Source: Actinomyces radicidentis (GTDB taxonomy: Bacteria > Actinomycetota > Actinomycetes > Actinomycetales > Actinomycetaceae). Taken from it: a DNA stretch of 64,000 bases. This document shows positions 34,673-43,249 of this stretch, piece by piece; within the stretch, counting starts at the first letter, position 1; each line of letters opens with the position of its first letter. The stretch spans positions 1,364,001-1,428,000 of the forward strand of contig NZ_CP014228.1 of assembly GCF_001553565.1 (NCBI RefSeq). Direction: 5' to 3'. Under the pieces are notes generated by a model. That model was not told the DNA's origin. It saw only the letters and a list, made by a program, of their open reading frames with translations, and made no database searches. Made by a program: the position numbers and the translations under genes.

Positions 34673-35497
34673 TCAGCGGAGGCGCTGGGCGACCCAGGCC
34701 GTGCCGAGCCGGGCGACCTCCGCCTGGGCGGCGTCGACGTCGTCGGCGTGCACCTGCACGAGCCTCGAGCCGTCGCGCAGCAGCGCGAAGCCCTCCGCGG
34801 CGGCCGAGGCGGTGTCCGGGAACTCGTCCGTGAGCGCTCCGTGCAGCATGAGCACCTGCCAGGGCAGGTCCTTCATCGTCGTCTCGACCTTCTGGAGGGA
34901 GACGTCGGCGAGCGTCTGCTTGGACAGGACGTTCCACTCGCGCGCGTTCGGGTTGTCGTCGACCAGGCGCGTGAGCCCGTGCCTGTCGAGCTCGTCGAGC
35001 TGGTCCGGGGAGAAGACGTTCTCCCACAGGATCGACTGCGGTCCGACGACGGCGCCGACGAGAACCGCGGTGAGCACCCGCTCCGGGCGGGCGAGCAGGG
35101 CGGCGGTCGCGCCGAAGCCGTTGGCGTGGACCGCCTGACGGCGCCAGCCGTGCTCGTCGAGCCAGCCGGAGACGGCCTGGAGGTCCTCGACCTCGCCCGC
35201 CAGCGTGATGACGTCGTCCTCCGAGTCGCCCAGACCCGAGAAGTCGAACTGGAGCGTGGCCAGACCCGCCTCGCGGTAGGCCGCGGAGATGAGGTCGAGA
35301 CGGTGCGACAGCCCGTGACGGTCGGTGAGGAAGTCGTGGCAGAGGATGACGACGCCCTCGCGGCGGTGCGGGACCGGCGATCCGGCGGCTAGGAGGGCGT
35401 CGACGGCCTCGAGGTCGACGGGGTCGGCGCCGTCGGGCAGCAGCATCGTGGCCGCGAGCGAGACGCCGCGGGTGGTATCGATGCGCAACTCGGTCAT
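34673..35497 (-). CDS. Alpha/beta-hydrolase-fold protein with altered nucleophile
   Basis: A 274-residue alpha/beta-hydrolase-like protein. The oxyanion-side motif VVILCHDFLTDRHGLSHRLD (like HGF) and the LATLQFDFSGLGDSEDD segment are typical of the serine aminopeptidase/dienelactone hydrolase group. WQVLMLHGALTDEF is the usual strand before the catalytic acid. The nucleophile elbow reads AVHANGFGATAA instead of GxSxG, so an Asn occupies the Ser position and the protein may not be a classical hydrolase. ATG 35497 has TAGGTT six bases upstream, a leaderless signature. Confidence 0.78.
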   Translation of the reverse strand: MTELRIDTTRGVSLAATMLLPDGADPVDLEAVDALLAAGSPVPHRREGVVILCHDFLTDRHGLSHRLDLISAAYREAGLATLQFDFSGLGDSEDDVITLAGEVEDLQAVSGWLDEHGWRRQAVHANGFGATAALLARPERVLTAVLVGAVVGPQSILWENVFSPDQLDELDRHGLTRLVDDNPNAREWNVLSKQTLADVSLQKVETTMKDLPWQVLMLHGALTDEFPDTASAAAEGFALLRDGSRLVQVHADDVDAAQAEVARLGTAWVAQRLR

Positions 35498-35650
35498 GAC
35501 ACCAACCTATGACGGGTCAAGCGGCAGGTCACGGGCATGACGGGTCCGTAAGACGATTGCGCTGCCAGCGTGAACCGCCCTTCCGATTGGTTTCTCGCGG
35601 TTCGGTCAGGTGCGTCGTGGTGTGAAGACAGGGGTTACGGTCGGCCCCGG

Positions 35651-35731
35651 TTCCATCCAGAGCGACCGAGAGACCTGGCTCGTCGACGTCGCAGCAACCC
35701 TGCGAGGGTGCTTCCGCCAGGATCGATGGAG
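35651..35731 (+). promoter_or_regulatory. SAM riboswitch (S-box type) in front of metF
   Basis: The RNA carries the S-box core in order: CCAGAGCGACCGAGAGACC, TGGCTC, GTCGACGTCGCAGCAACC and GGGTGCTTCCGCCAGGAT. The closing stem P1 pairs TCCATC (35652-35657) with GATGGA (35725-35730), and the 3' strand runs into the metF ribosome binding site (TGGAG, 35727-35731). When S-adenosylmethionine binds, P1 would hide the site, so control is probably translational; there is no separate terminator hairpin. The leader ends eight bases before the GTG start. Confidence 0.85.
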
Positions 35732-35738
35732 TGACACC

Positions 35739-36854
35739 GTGATCCACCCTTCCACGCCCGAGGGCACTGCCCCCGGCGCCCCCTCTCCCGACCGCCCCAG
35801 CCTCTCGCTCGAGCTCTTCCCGCCCCGTCCCGGCCCCCACGCCTCCCAGACCTGGGGCGCGCTCGACCGGCTCCTCGCCACCGGGCCGGACTTCGCCTCC
35901 GTCACCTACCGGCCGACCTTCATCACGACCGTGGGCGGTGCCCCGCGCGCGGAGGCGCCCACCCGGCCCGCCGACGCGGACGAGCGCGCCCGCGCCGTCA
36001 CCCGCGTCCACGTCAAGCGCGAGCACAACCCGTCCGAGGACGTCGTCGCCCACGTCCTGGCCACCTCCGACGTGCCCCTCATGGCCCACCTCACCTGCAT
36101 CGGCTACCGGAAGGCCAACGTCGTCGAGATCGTCCGGATCTTCCTCGACATGGGCGTGCGCCGCTTCCTCGCCCTGCGCGGAGACCCGCCCCGCGGCGTC
36201 GACGCCGACGACGTCGTCGGCGAGCTGCGGCACGCGGACGAGCTCGTCGCCGTCATCCGCGAGGTCGAGGCGGAGTACTTCGGCGACGGCGAGCGCCACG
36301 TCCACGTCGCCGTGGCCGCCTACCCCGCCGCGATCGACCACGGGCGCGAGGTCGAGGTGCTCGCCGCCAAGCAGGCCGCCGGCGCCGACTCCGCCATCAC
36401 CCAGGTCTTCTACGACGCCGAGGACTACCTCGCGCTCTCCCGCGCCGCCCGCTACTGCGGCGTCGCGCTGCCGATCCTGCCCGGCATCATCCCCCTGACG
36501 GACCTGCGCCGCCTCACCCGCCTCGAGGCCCTGTCCGGGGTCCCCGTCCCCGAGGAGCTGCGCGACGCGCTCGAGAGCGCGCACGGGGCGGGGACCGTCT
36601 CGACCGGCATCGACGCCACGCTCCGCCTGGCCACGGCGGTGCTCGAGGGCGGGGCCCCGGGAGTCCACCTCTACACCTTCAACCGCACCAGGCCCGCCCT
36701 CGACGTCATCTCCCAGCTCCGGCTCGGGCGGATCCTCGACGGAGCCGCCCCGGACACCCGCACTCAGAGCGAGGTCCGGCGCGCCTACCTCAACGCGACG
36801 CCGGGCTCGTCCCCGCTGCGCACCGGCCGAATGCCGGTGGCGACGCGGGCCTGA
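35739..36854 (+). CDS. metF: Methylenetetrahydrofolate reductase
   Basis: A 371-residue flavoprotein that reduces 5,10-methylenetetrahydrofolate to 5-methyltetrahydrofolate, the methyl donor for methionine synthesis. SLELFPPRPG near the N-terminus holds the conserved Glu, followed by ASVTYRPTF, MAHLTCIG, RRFLALRGDPP, DSAITQVFYDAEDYL and LPILPGIIPLT in the usual TIM-barrel order. It ends with GVHLYTFNR. GTG 35739 was chosen because TGGAGTGA lies at the right distance and the start falls just after the SAM riboswitch. metE follows on the same strand, 133 bases later. Confidence 0.94.
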   Translation: MIHPSTPEGTAPGAPSPDRPSLSLELFPPRPGPHASQTWGALDRLLATGPDFASVTYRPTFITTVGGAPRAEAPTRPADADERARAVTRVHVKREHNPSEDVVAHVLATSDVPLMAHLTCIGYRKANVVEIVRIFLDMGVRRFLALRGDPPRGVDADDVVGELRHADELVAVIREVEAEYFGDGERHVHVAVAAYPAAIDHGREVEVLAAKQAAGADSAITQVFYDAEDYLALSRAARYCGVALPILPGIIPLTDLRRLTRLEALSGVPVPEELRDALESAHGAGTVSTGIDATLRLATAVLEGGAPGVHLYTFNRTRPALDVISQLRLGRILDGAAPDTRTQSEVRRAYLNATPGSSPLRTGRMPVATRA

Positions 36855-36987
36855 GGTCCGCGGGGCGCCCCCGCCCCCGGTCGGACCAGCCCGACGCCGC
36901 AGCCGCGCCGCCCCGGCGCGGCACCGCGCTCCCGCACCGTGCAGCGCGTCCCCGAGACCACCTTCCGCCCGTACCACGAGGAGACCC

Positions 36988-39468
36988 ATGACCGCCCCCA
37001 CCAGCACCACCTCGACCACCGACGCCGCCGCCCGCCCGGGCCTGCGCGCCGGCGGCCCCACCGACACCGTCCCCACCGCCCCGCTGCCCGACGCCACCAT
37101 CCTCGGCTACCCGCGCATCGGGCCCGACCGCGAGCTCAAGCGGGCCGTCGAGGCCCACTGGCGCGGACGCCTGGACGAGGCGGGCCTGCGCCGGGCCGCC
37201 GCCGAGCTGCGGACCGCCACCCGCGCCCGCCTGCGCTCCCTCGGCCTCACCGGGGCCAGCGCGGTCCCTGCCGACTTCACCTACTACGACCAGGTCCTCC
37301 AGGTCACCACCGCCTTCGGCGCTTTGCCCGAGCGCTTCGCCGACCTGCGCGGCGGCGCCCTGTCGGCCGACGGGAGCTCCGGCGACTACCCCGGCACCTC
37401 GTTGGACGGCTACTTCACGGTCGCCCGCGGCCGCGGCGAGGACGCCGCCCTCGAGATGACCAAGTGGCTCGACTCGAACTACCACTACCTCGTTCCCGAG
37501 ATCGATGAGCGCACCGTCCTCGACTACGTCCCCGGCTTCGGCGCCGTCGACCCCGCCGACGGCCCCGTCGCCCAGGTCCTCGAGGCCGCGCGCGCCGGTG
37601 AGCAGGTCCCGCGCCCCGTTGTCGTCGGGCCCGTCACCTACCTCCTGCTCGCCAAGCCCTCCGACGCCGCCGCCGACGGCTTCGCCCTCACCGACCGCCT
37701 TGCCGACCTGCTCGCCGCCTACGGGCACCTCCTCGCCGACCTCTGGGCCGCCGGCGCCGAGTGGGTCCAGTTCGACGAGCCAGCCCTCGTCTCCGACGCC
37801 TGGTCGCTGCCCCGCGAGGAGGTCCTCCGCCTCGTCCACGACGTCTACACCTGGGTCGCCGCCATCACGGAGCGCCCCCAGGTGCTCGTCGCCGGGAGCT
37901 ACGGCTCGCTCGGCGACGCTCTGCCGGTCCTGGCTTCCACCGGTGTCGACGGCGTCGCCCTCGACCTCGTCGCCGGCGGCCTGCCGAGCGCCGAGGACCT
38001 GGCGGGCCTCGCCGGGCGCAGCGTCGTCGCCGGTGTCGTCTCCGGCCGCAACGTGTGGCGCACCGACCTCGACGCCGCCCTCACCGCCCTCGAGTCGCTG
38101 CGCGAGCGCCTCCCCGAGGACGCGCGCCTGAGCGTCGGCACCTCCACCTCCCTCCAGCACGTCCCGCACGACGTCGAGCGCGAGACGGACCTCGACCCGG
38201 CGATCCGCTCCTGGCTCGCCTTCGCCGACCAGAAGGTCGCCGAGGTCCAGGTCCTCGCCCGCGGCCTCGCCGAGGGCCGTGACGCCGTCGCCGAGGAGCT
38301 CGCCGAGGACGCCCGACTGCGCGCTGAGCGCGCCGCCCACCCCGGCGTCGCGCGCGCCGGGGTTCGCGACGCCGTCGCCGCCCTCACCGGCGCCGACCGC
38401 ACGCGCGCCCCCTACGAGGAGCGCCGCGCCGCCCAGACCGAGCGGTTCCATCTGCCACTCCTGCCGACGACGACGATCGGCTCCTTCCCGCAGACGGCCG
38501 AGATCCGCCGGGACCGCGCCGCCCACCGCCGCGGCGAGCTCGATGACGCCGGCTACGAGCAGGCGATGCACGCCGAGATCGAGCGGGTCGTCCGGCTCCA
38601 GGAGGAGCTCGGGCTCGACGTCCTCGTCCACGGCGAGGCCGAGCGCAACGACATGGTCCAGTACTTCGCCGAGCTCCTCGACGGTTTCGTCACCACCCAG
38701 CACGGCTGGGTCCAGTCCTACGGCTCGCGCTGCACCCGGCCCTCGATCCTGTGGGGGGACGTCGCCCGCCCGGCCCCGATGACGGTCGCCTGGTCCCAGT
38801 ACGCGCAGTCGCTCACCGACAAGCCCGTCAAGGGGATGCTCACCGGTCCGGTGACGATCATGGCGTGGTCCTTCGTGCGCGACGACGTCCCGCGCTCCCT
38901 CGTCGCCGACGAGCTCGGCCTCGCCCTGCGCGAGGAGGTCGCGGACCTCGAGTCCGCGGGCATCGGCATCATCCAGGTCGACGAGCCGGCCATCCGCGAG
39001 ACCCTGCCACTGCGGCTGGCGGACCGCGAGTCCTACCTGACCTGGTCCGTCGGCTCCTTCCGGCTGGCGACCGGCGGCGCCGCTCCCGCCACCCAGGTCC
39101 ACACGCACCTGTGCTACTCCGAGTTCGACGTGGTCATCGACGCCGTCGACCACCTCGACGCGGACGTCACCTCGATCGAGGCCTCGCGCTCGCGGATGGA
39201 CATCCTGCCCGCCGTCGCGGAGCACGGCTTCGAGAGGCAGCTCGGGCCCGGCGTCTGGGACATCCACTCGCCGCGCGTGCCGTCGACCGACGAGTGCGCC
39301 GAGCTCCTCGAGCGCGCCGTCGCGGCCCTCGGCATCGAGCGCCTGTGGGCCAACCCGGACTGCGGGCTCAAGACCCGCGCCTACGAGGAGACCGTGGAGT
39401 CCCTGCGGCACCTCGTCGACGCCGCCCACCGCGTCCGCGCCGAGAACGACGCCCGGCACGAGGGCTGA
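36988..39468 (+). CDS. metE: Cobalamin-independent methionine synthase
   Basis: An 826-residue MetE that transfers the methyl group of 5-methyltetrahydropteroyl-triglutamate to homocysteine. The N-terminal barrel starts ILGYPRIGPDRELKRAVEAH. The catalytic C-terminal barrel has TTTIGSFPQT, the Cys-His zinc site in VHTHLCYSEF and the distal ligand in ANPDCGLKTRAYEE, with SRMDILPAV nearby. All zinc ligands are visible, so the enzyme appears functional. ATG 36988 is preceded by GAGGAGA. It is likely co-transcribed with metF and so under the same riboswitch, although the riboswitch appears to act mainly at metF translation. Confidence 0.96.
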   Translation: MTAPTSTTSTTDAAARPGLRAGGPTDTVPTAPLPDATILGYPRIGPDRELKRAVEAHWRGRLDEAGLRRAAAELRTATRARLRSLGLTGASAVPADFTYYDQVLQVTTAFGALPERFADLRGGALSADGSSGDYPGTSLDGYFTVARGRGEDAALEMTKWLDSNYHYLVPEIDERTVLDYVPGFGAVDPADGPVAQVLEAARAGEQVPRPVVVGPVTYLLLAKPSDAAADGFALTDRLADLLAAYGHLLADLWAAGAEWVQFDEPALVSDAWSLPREEVLRLVHDVYTWVAAITERPQVLVAGSYGSLGDALPVLASTGVDGVALDLVAGGLPSAEDLAGLAGRSVVAGVVSGRNVWRTDLDAALTALESLRERLPEDARLSVGTSTSLQHVPHDVERETDLDPAIRSWLAFADQKVAEVQVLARGLAEGRDAVAEELAEDARLRAERAAHPGVARAGVRDAVAALTGADRTRAPYEERRAAQTERFHLPLLPTTTIGSFPQTAEIRRDRAAHRRGELDDAGYEQAMHAEIERVVRLQEELGLDVLVHGEAERNDMVQYFAELLDGFVTTQHGWVQSYGSRCTRPSILWGDVARPAPMTVAWSQYAQSLTDKPVKGMLTGPVTIMAWSFVRDDVPRSLVADELGLALREEVADLESAGIGIIQVDEPAIRETLPLRLADRESYLTWSVGSFRLATGGAAPATQVHTHLCYSEFDVVIDAVDHLDADVTSIEASRSRMDILPAVAEHGFERQLGPGVWDIHSPRVPSTDECAELLERAVAALGIERLWANPDCGLKTRAYEETVESLRHLVDAAHRVRAENDARHEG

Positions 39469-39511
39469 GACCGGCGCCCGCGTGCGCTGACGCACGCGGA
39501 CGGGACGAGCA

Positions 39512-39566
39512 GGACCTCCCCGGACGAGCACGACGCCGACGGCGCCGGAGTCGTCCGGGGAGGTCC
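39512..39566. terminator. Bidirectional terminator between metE and cutC
   Basis: A perfect 16-bp inverted repeat (39512-39527 with 39551-39566) lies between convergent metE and cutC. Confidence 0.75.
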
Positions 39567-39587
39567 GGTCGGCCAGGGGCGAGCCCC

Positions 39588-40517
39588 TCAGCCCTCCTCG
39601 GCGTGCAGCGGCAGGGAGCGCGCGAGGCCGACGACCTCGCGCACCATCGCCTCGTCGGTCCGCTGCGACTCGCCCGGCACGGAGTCCTTCCGGGAGCAGC
39701 GCAGGTGGATCTCGCGGACGCCGGAGCGCCGCACGACCTCTTCGGCGTTCTCGGGGCGCACCGTCCCGGAGGCGATGACGCGCGGGCCGCCTGTGGAGAC
39801 CAGACCGCGGAGGACGTCGGCGCCCTCCAGGGCCGTGGGCGCGCCGCCGGACGTGAGGACGTACTCGACGCCGAGGCCGCCCAGGTCGCCGTAGGCCTCG
39901 ACGAGGTCGCGGGTCTCGTCGATCGCCTTGTTGAAGGTCATGGGCGCGCCGTCGGCCTGGTCGATGAGGAGACGGAGCAGGCCGCGGTCGACGACGTGCT
40001 CCTCGGTGAGGACGCCGACGACGAAGCCGATCTCGACGGCGGGCGGCAGGCTGCCGCGGGCGCCGGCCGTGGGCTGCGGACGGGTGAACTCGCTCATCTC
40101 GCGGGCGAGGGCGGCGATGCGACGCACGTCCGCGACCATGGCGCGGCCCTCGTCGTTGTCGAAGACGAAGGAGCCGCCGCGGGGACGGATCATGACGCGC
40201 AGACCGAAGGGCGCGGCGCCGGGGGCCTCGAACCACCGGGGGCCGGCCACGGCGCGGTGCTCGGCGACCTCCTCCGCGGCGGCGAAGATCGCGGCCTCGA
40301 CGGCGCCGGTCGACGGCGTCGTGCCGTGAGCGCCGAGGTTGTCGCAGAGCTCGGCGCGGTCGGCGCCGGCGCGCGCGGACAGGCGCACGCCCTCGACGTT
40401 CTCGACGCAGGTCTCGACGGCGACGTGGGGCAGGTCGTGCCAGGGGAGGGAGGAGTGGGGAGGGGTGGAGTGGCCGCGCAGGGAGGGCGCGGAGCCTGTG
40501 AGCCGCATCGCATTCAT
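39588..40517 (-). CDS. cutC: CutC family protein
   Basis: A 309-residue TIM-barrel protein. VAVETCVENVEGVRLSARAG, AELCDNLGAHGTTPS, LRVMIRPRGGSFVFDNDE, EIGFVVGVLTEEHVVD and MTFNKAIDETRD are the conserved CutC segments in order. CutC was named for copper tolerance in E. coli; its true enzymatic role remains unclear. The first 30 residues are a variable extension. ATG 40517 begins MNAMRLTGS; the internal ATG four codons later is an alternative. A strong terminator separates it from metE. Confidence 0.92.
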   Translation of the reverse strand: MNAMRLTGSAPSLRGHSTPPHSSLPWHDLPHVAVETCVENVEGVRLSARAGADRAELCDNLGAHGTTPSTGAVEAAIFAAAEEVAEHRAVAGPRWFEAPGAAPFGLRVMIRPRGGSFVFDNDEGRAMVADVRRIAALAREMSEFTRPQPTAGARGSLPPAVEIGFVVGVLTEEHVVDRGLLRLLIDQADGAPMTFNKAIDETRDLVEAYGDLGGLGVEYVLTSGGAPTALEGADVLRGLVSTGGPRVIASGTVRPENAEEVVRRSGVREIHLRCSRKDSVPGESQRTDEAMVREVVGLARSLPLHAEEG

Positions 40518-40629
40518 GGTGCGAGTCTCGCACGACCGGGGCGCCCGGGACGCCGCTTCACGACCCCGACCTGCGTTGACGCGCCCCTCCGGCGCAAGCG
40601 CGACCGGGGCCGGGACGCGACGGCGTCGT

Positions 40630-40673
40630 GGCCCCGGTGGAGGCGGTGCTCGGCCCGGCGGCGGACCGGGGCC
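40630..40673 (-). terminator. Hairpin after the small membrane protein gene
   Basis: A 9-bp inverted repeat (GGCCCCGGT at 40630-40638 with ACCGGGGCC at 40665-40673) lies just beyond the stop codon at 40680 on the reverse strand. The loop is 26 bases. Confidence 0.4.
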
Positions 40674-40679
40674 GGTGGA

Positions 40680-40973
40680 TCAGTCCTCGCGGCTCGTCGT
40701 GACGTCGACGCGCTCCTCGGCCGTGGTGCCGGTCGTGGTGACGACGGCGACGGGCTGCTGGACGAGGCCTGCGCCGTCGGCGGCGGCGACGAAGCAGCGG
40801 CCGCCGAGGAGGGCGCCCATGAGGACGAGGAGGGTCGTGGCGACGAGCGCGAGCGCGGCCAGGACGGAGGCGACGGCGCGCCGGGTCGCCGAGGACGACT
40901 CGGCCTCGAGCCCGGCGCGCAGGCCGGCGGTGCGGGCGAGGGTGCTGCTGAGGGTGGTGATCGTGGCGCTCAT
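40680..40973 (-). CDS. Small single-helix membrane protein, function unknown
   Basis: A 97-residue protein. A Ser/Thr-rich N-terminus (MSATITTLSSTLARTAGL) is followed by one transmembrane helix (about 34-58, VASVLAALALVATTLLVLMG). A short exported tail contains a single Cys and ends VDVTTSRED. No domain is recognised. ATG 40973 has GGAGG seven bases upstream, which defines the start despite a longer open frame. Actinobacteria often carry LysM-less small proteins of this type near metabolism genes; no role is assigned. Confidence 0.6.
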   Translation of the reverse strand: MSATITTLSSTLARTAGLRAGLEAESSSATRRAVASVLAALALVATTLLVLMGALLGGRCFVAAADGAGLVQQPVAVVTTTGTTAEERVDVTTSRED

Positions 40974-41125
40974 GTCTGCCTCCAGAACGGTGGGGTCGGG
41001 TGTCGTCCCCGACGTGTCTCCTAGGTAACTCTCGGCCTCTGGGCTCCTCGCAGGGTCGCGCTGTGGCGTTCCTGTGAGCGCTCCTGAGGGCGTGCGCGGG
41101 CGTCCGCTGGTGCAGGATGCGGGGT

Positions 41126-43249
41126 GTGACGACGTCCCAGCACTCCGCCCCCACCGCCGGCCGACCCTCGTCCACCGGACCCCGGTCGGGCGCGGCCTCA
41201 CGGCCCCGTTCCGGCGCGGCCGCCGGACCGCTCGCGGGCCTGCGCGCCGGCCGGGTCCTCACCGGTCCGACGGCGGGGCGCGCGAACGCCGTCGCCCTCA
41301 TGCTCCTGCTCCTCGCCTCGCTGGCCCAGGCCTGCTGCCTCATCGAGGTCGGTCGTGCCCTCGGCCTCCTCGTCGCCGGAGCGGGCGGCGCCGGCAGGAT
41401 CGCCGTCGCGGCCTGGGGCAGTGCTGGCCCGGGCTTGCTCCTTCGCGCGCTGCTCGCCGCCGCGGTCTCCGCGCTCGCGGCCGGCGCCGCCGACGGCGTC
41501 TCCCGGCGCTCCGCAGCCCGCGAGGAGGGCGTCATCCGCGGCCGTGTCCTCGCCGCGCTCCTGCGGCTCGGTCCCCTGCGCTCCGACTCCGGACCGGGCG
41601 GACCGGGCGCCGTCCCGGGCGGCCCGGGCGCGGCGGCGACCACCCGCGCGGGCGCCGCCGTCGGGCTGCTCACCGACGGCGCCGAGCGCGTCTCCCGCTA
41701 CCGGCAGACCTTCCTCGCCCCGACGGCGGCCGCTGCCCTCGCGCCGATCGCGGTCCTCGTCCTGGCTGCCGTCGCCGTCGACTGGCTGAGCGCCCTCGTC
41801 CTCGCCGCGGCCGTCGTCGTCGTGCCCTGGGCCGTGGTGCAGGTGCACCGACGGACCCGCTCCTCCTCCGGGGCCTCGCGGCGGCGCCGCGCCGTCCTCT
41901 CGGCCCGCTACCTCGAGGTCATCCAGGGCCTCGAGACGCTCGTCCTCGCCCGCGCCGGGGACCGTGCCGTCGCCGAGCTCGAGGAGGCCGGAGAGGAGAA
42001 CCGGCGCGGCCTCATGCGCCTGCTCGCCGGTAACCAGCTCGTCATCCTCCTCACCGACGGCCTCGCCTCGCTCCTGCTCGTCGTGGGCGCCGCCGCCCTG
42101 TCCCTGGTCCGCGTCCGCTCGGGCGCGATCACGGCGGGCGACGCGATCGCCCTCGTCCTGGTCAGCGTCGTCCTCCTCGAGCCGCTCGACCGCGTCGGCT
42201 CCTTCTTCTACGTCGGCATGTCCGGCCGGGCGAACGAGCGGCTCATGACGGGGCTGCTGCGCCGCGCCGGTGACGGGACCGTCCCCGGGACGAGGACCGC
42301 GGAGCCCGACGGCGTCGCGGGCGCCGACGGGGCCGCGGACGTCGACGGCGGGATCGCGCCGACGGCTGGCTCGCCCGGCGCCAGGGTGCGCCTGTCGGCC
42401 GTGACGGCCCGCTGGCCCGAGGCACCGGTCCTCACCGCCCGCCACCCCGGCGGCCACCCGGGAGGGCGCCCTGCCGGTTACGGTGGTCCCGCCGGCCAGG
42501 GCGCCCCGACCGCCCCAGCCCACGGTCGCCCCGCCGTGCCCGCGGCCGGGTCCGGGGCCGGGTCCGGGGCCGGAACTGGGACCGGGACCGGCCGCCCGGC
42601 CGCCCACGGTCGTCCCGACGGCCGTCCCTCCGGCCGCGACGTCCTCACCGGCGTCGACCTCGACATCGAGCCCGGCGAGCACGTCGCCGTCGTCGGCCCC
42701 TCGGGCGCCGGCAAGTCCACCCTCCTCGCCCTCCTCGACGGCGAGCTGCTCCCGACCGTCGGCACGGTCGCCGTCGACGGGGTCACCGCCGCCCGCGGGG
42801 ACGAGGCGGCCCGCGACGCCCTGCGCGCCCGCAGCGCCGTCGTCACCCAGAGCACCTGGCTCTTCACCGGGACCGTCGCCGACAACCTCCGCCTCGCCCG
42901 CCCCGACGCCACCGACGACGAGCTCTGGGCCGCCCTCGCCGCCGCCGGCCTCGACGACGAGGTCCGCGCCACGCCCGACGGCCTCGCCACCGCCGTCGGC
43001 GAGCGCGGCACCGCCCTGTCCGGCGGGCAGGCGCAGCGCGTCGCCCTCGCCCGCGCCTTCCTCGCCGACCGCCCGCTGCTCCTCCTCGACGAGCCCACGA
43101 GCCAGGTCGACCTCGCCAGCGAGGCCGTCATCGTCGAGGCCCTGGGCCGCCTCGGTGAGGGACGCACCGTCGTCACCGTCACCCACCGGCGGGCCGCCGC
43201 CGACGACGCCGACCGGGTCCTCACCGTCGAGGGAGGGAGACTGCGATGA
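41126..43249 (+). CDS. cydD: ABC exporter, CydD-like subunit (membrane plus ATPase)
   Basis: A 707-residue half-transporter: a Pro/Gly-rich N-terminus, a six-helix membrane domain (about 45-380), a long Gly/Pro/Ala-rich linker (about 385-505) and an ABC ATPase. Walker A is GPSGAGKSTL (about 523), the signature ALSGGQAQRVAL (about 630), Walker B LLLLDEPTSQVD. In the membrane domain QTFLAPTAAAALAPIAVLV fits CydD. CydDC exports cysteine/glutathione and supports cytochrome bd assembly; no cyd oxidase genes are in view. GTG 41126 follows CAGGAT by seven bases; ATG 41117 is an alternative. The stop overlaps the partner gene start. Confidence 0.8.
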   Translation: MTTSQHSAPTAGRPSSTGPRSGAASRPRSGAAAGPLAGLRAGRVLTGPTAGRANAVALMLLLLASLAQACCLIEVGRALGLLVAGAGGAGRIAVAAWGSAGPGLLLRALLAAAVSALAAGAADGVSRRSAAREEGVIRGRVLAALLRLGPLRSDSGPGGPGAVPGGPGAAATTRAGAAVGLLTDGAERVSRYRQTFLAPTAAAALAPIAVLVLAAVAVDWLSALVLAAAVVVVPWAVVQVHRRTRSSSGASRRRRAVLSARYLEVIQGLETLVLARAGDRAVAELEEAGEENRRGLMRLLAGNQLVILLTDGLASLLLVVGAAALSLVRVRSGAITAGDAIALVLVSVVLLEPLDRVGSFFYVGMSGRANERLMTGLLRRAGDGTVPGTRTAEPDGVAGADGAADVDGGIAPTAGSPGARVRLSAVTARWPEAPVLTARHPGGHPGGRPAGYGGPAGQGAPTAPAHGRPAVPAAGSGAGSGAGTGTGTGRPAAHGRPDGRPSGRDVLTGVDLDIEPGEHVAVVGPSGAGKSTLLALLDGELLPTVGTVAVDGVTAARGDEAARDALRARSAVVTQSTWLFTGTVADNLRLARPDATDDELWAALAAAGLDDEVRATPDGLATAVGERGTALSGGQAQRVALARAFLADRPLLLLDEPTSQVDLASEAVIVEALGRLGEGRTVVTVTHRRAAADDADRVLTVEGGRLR

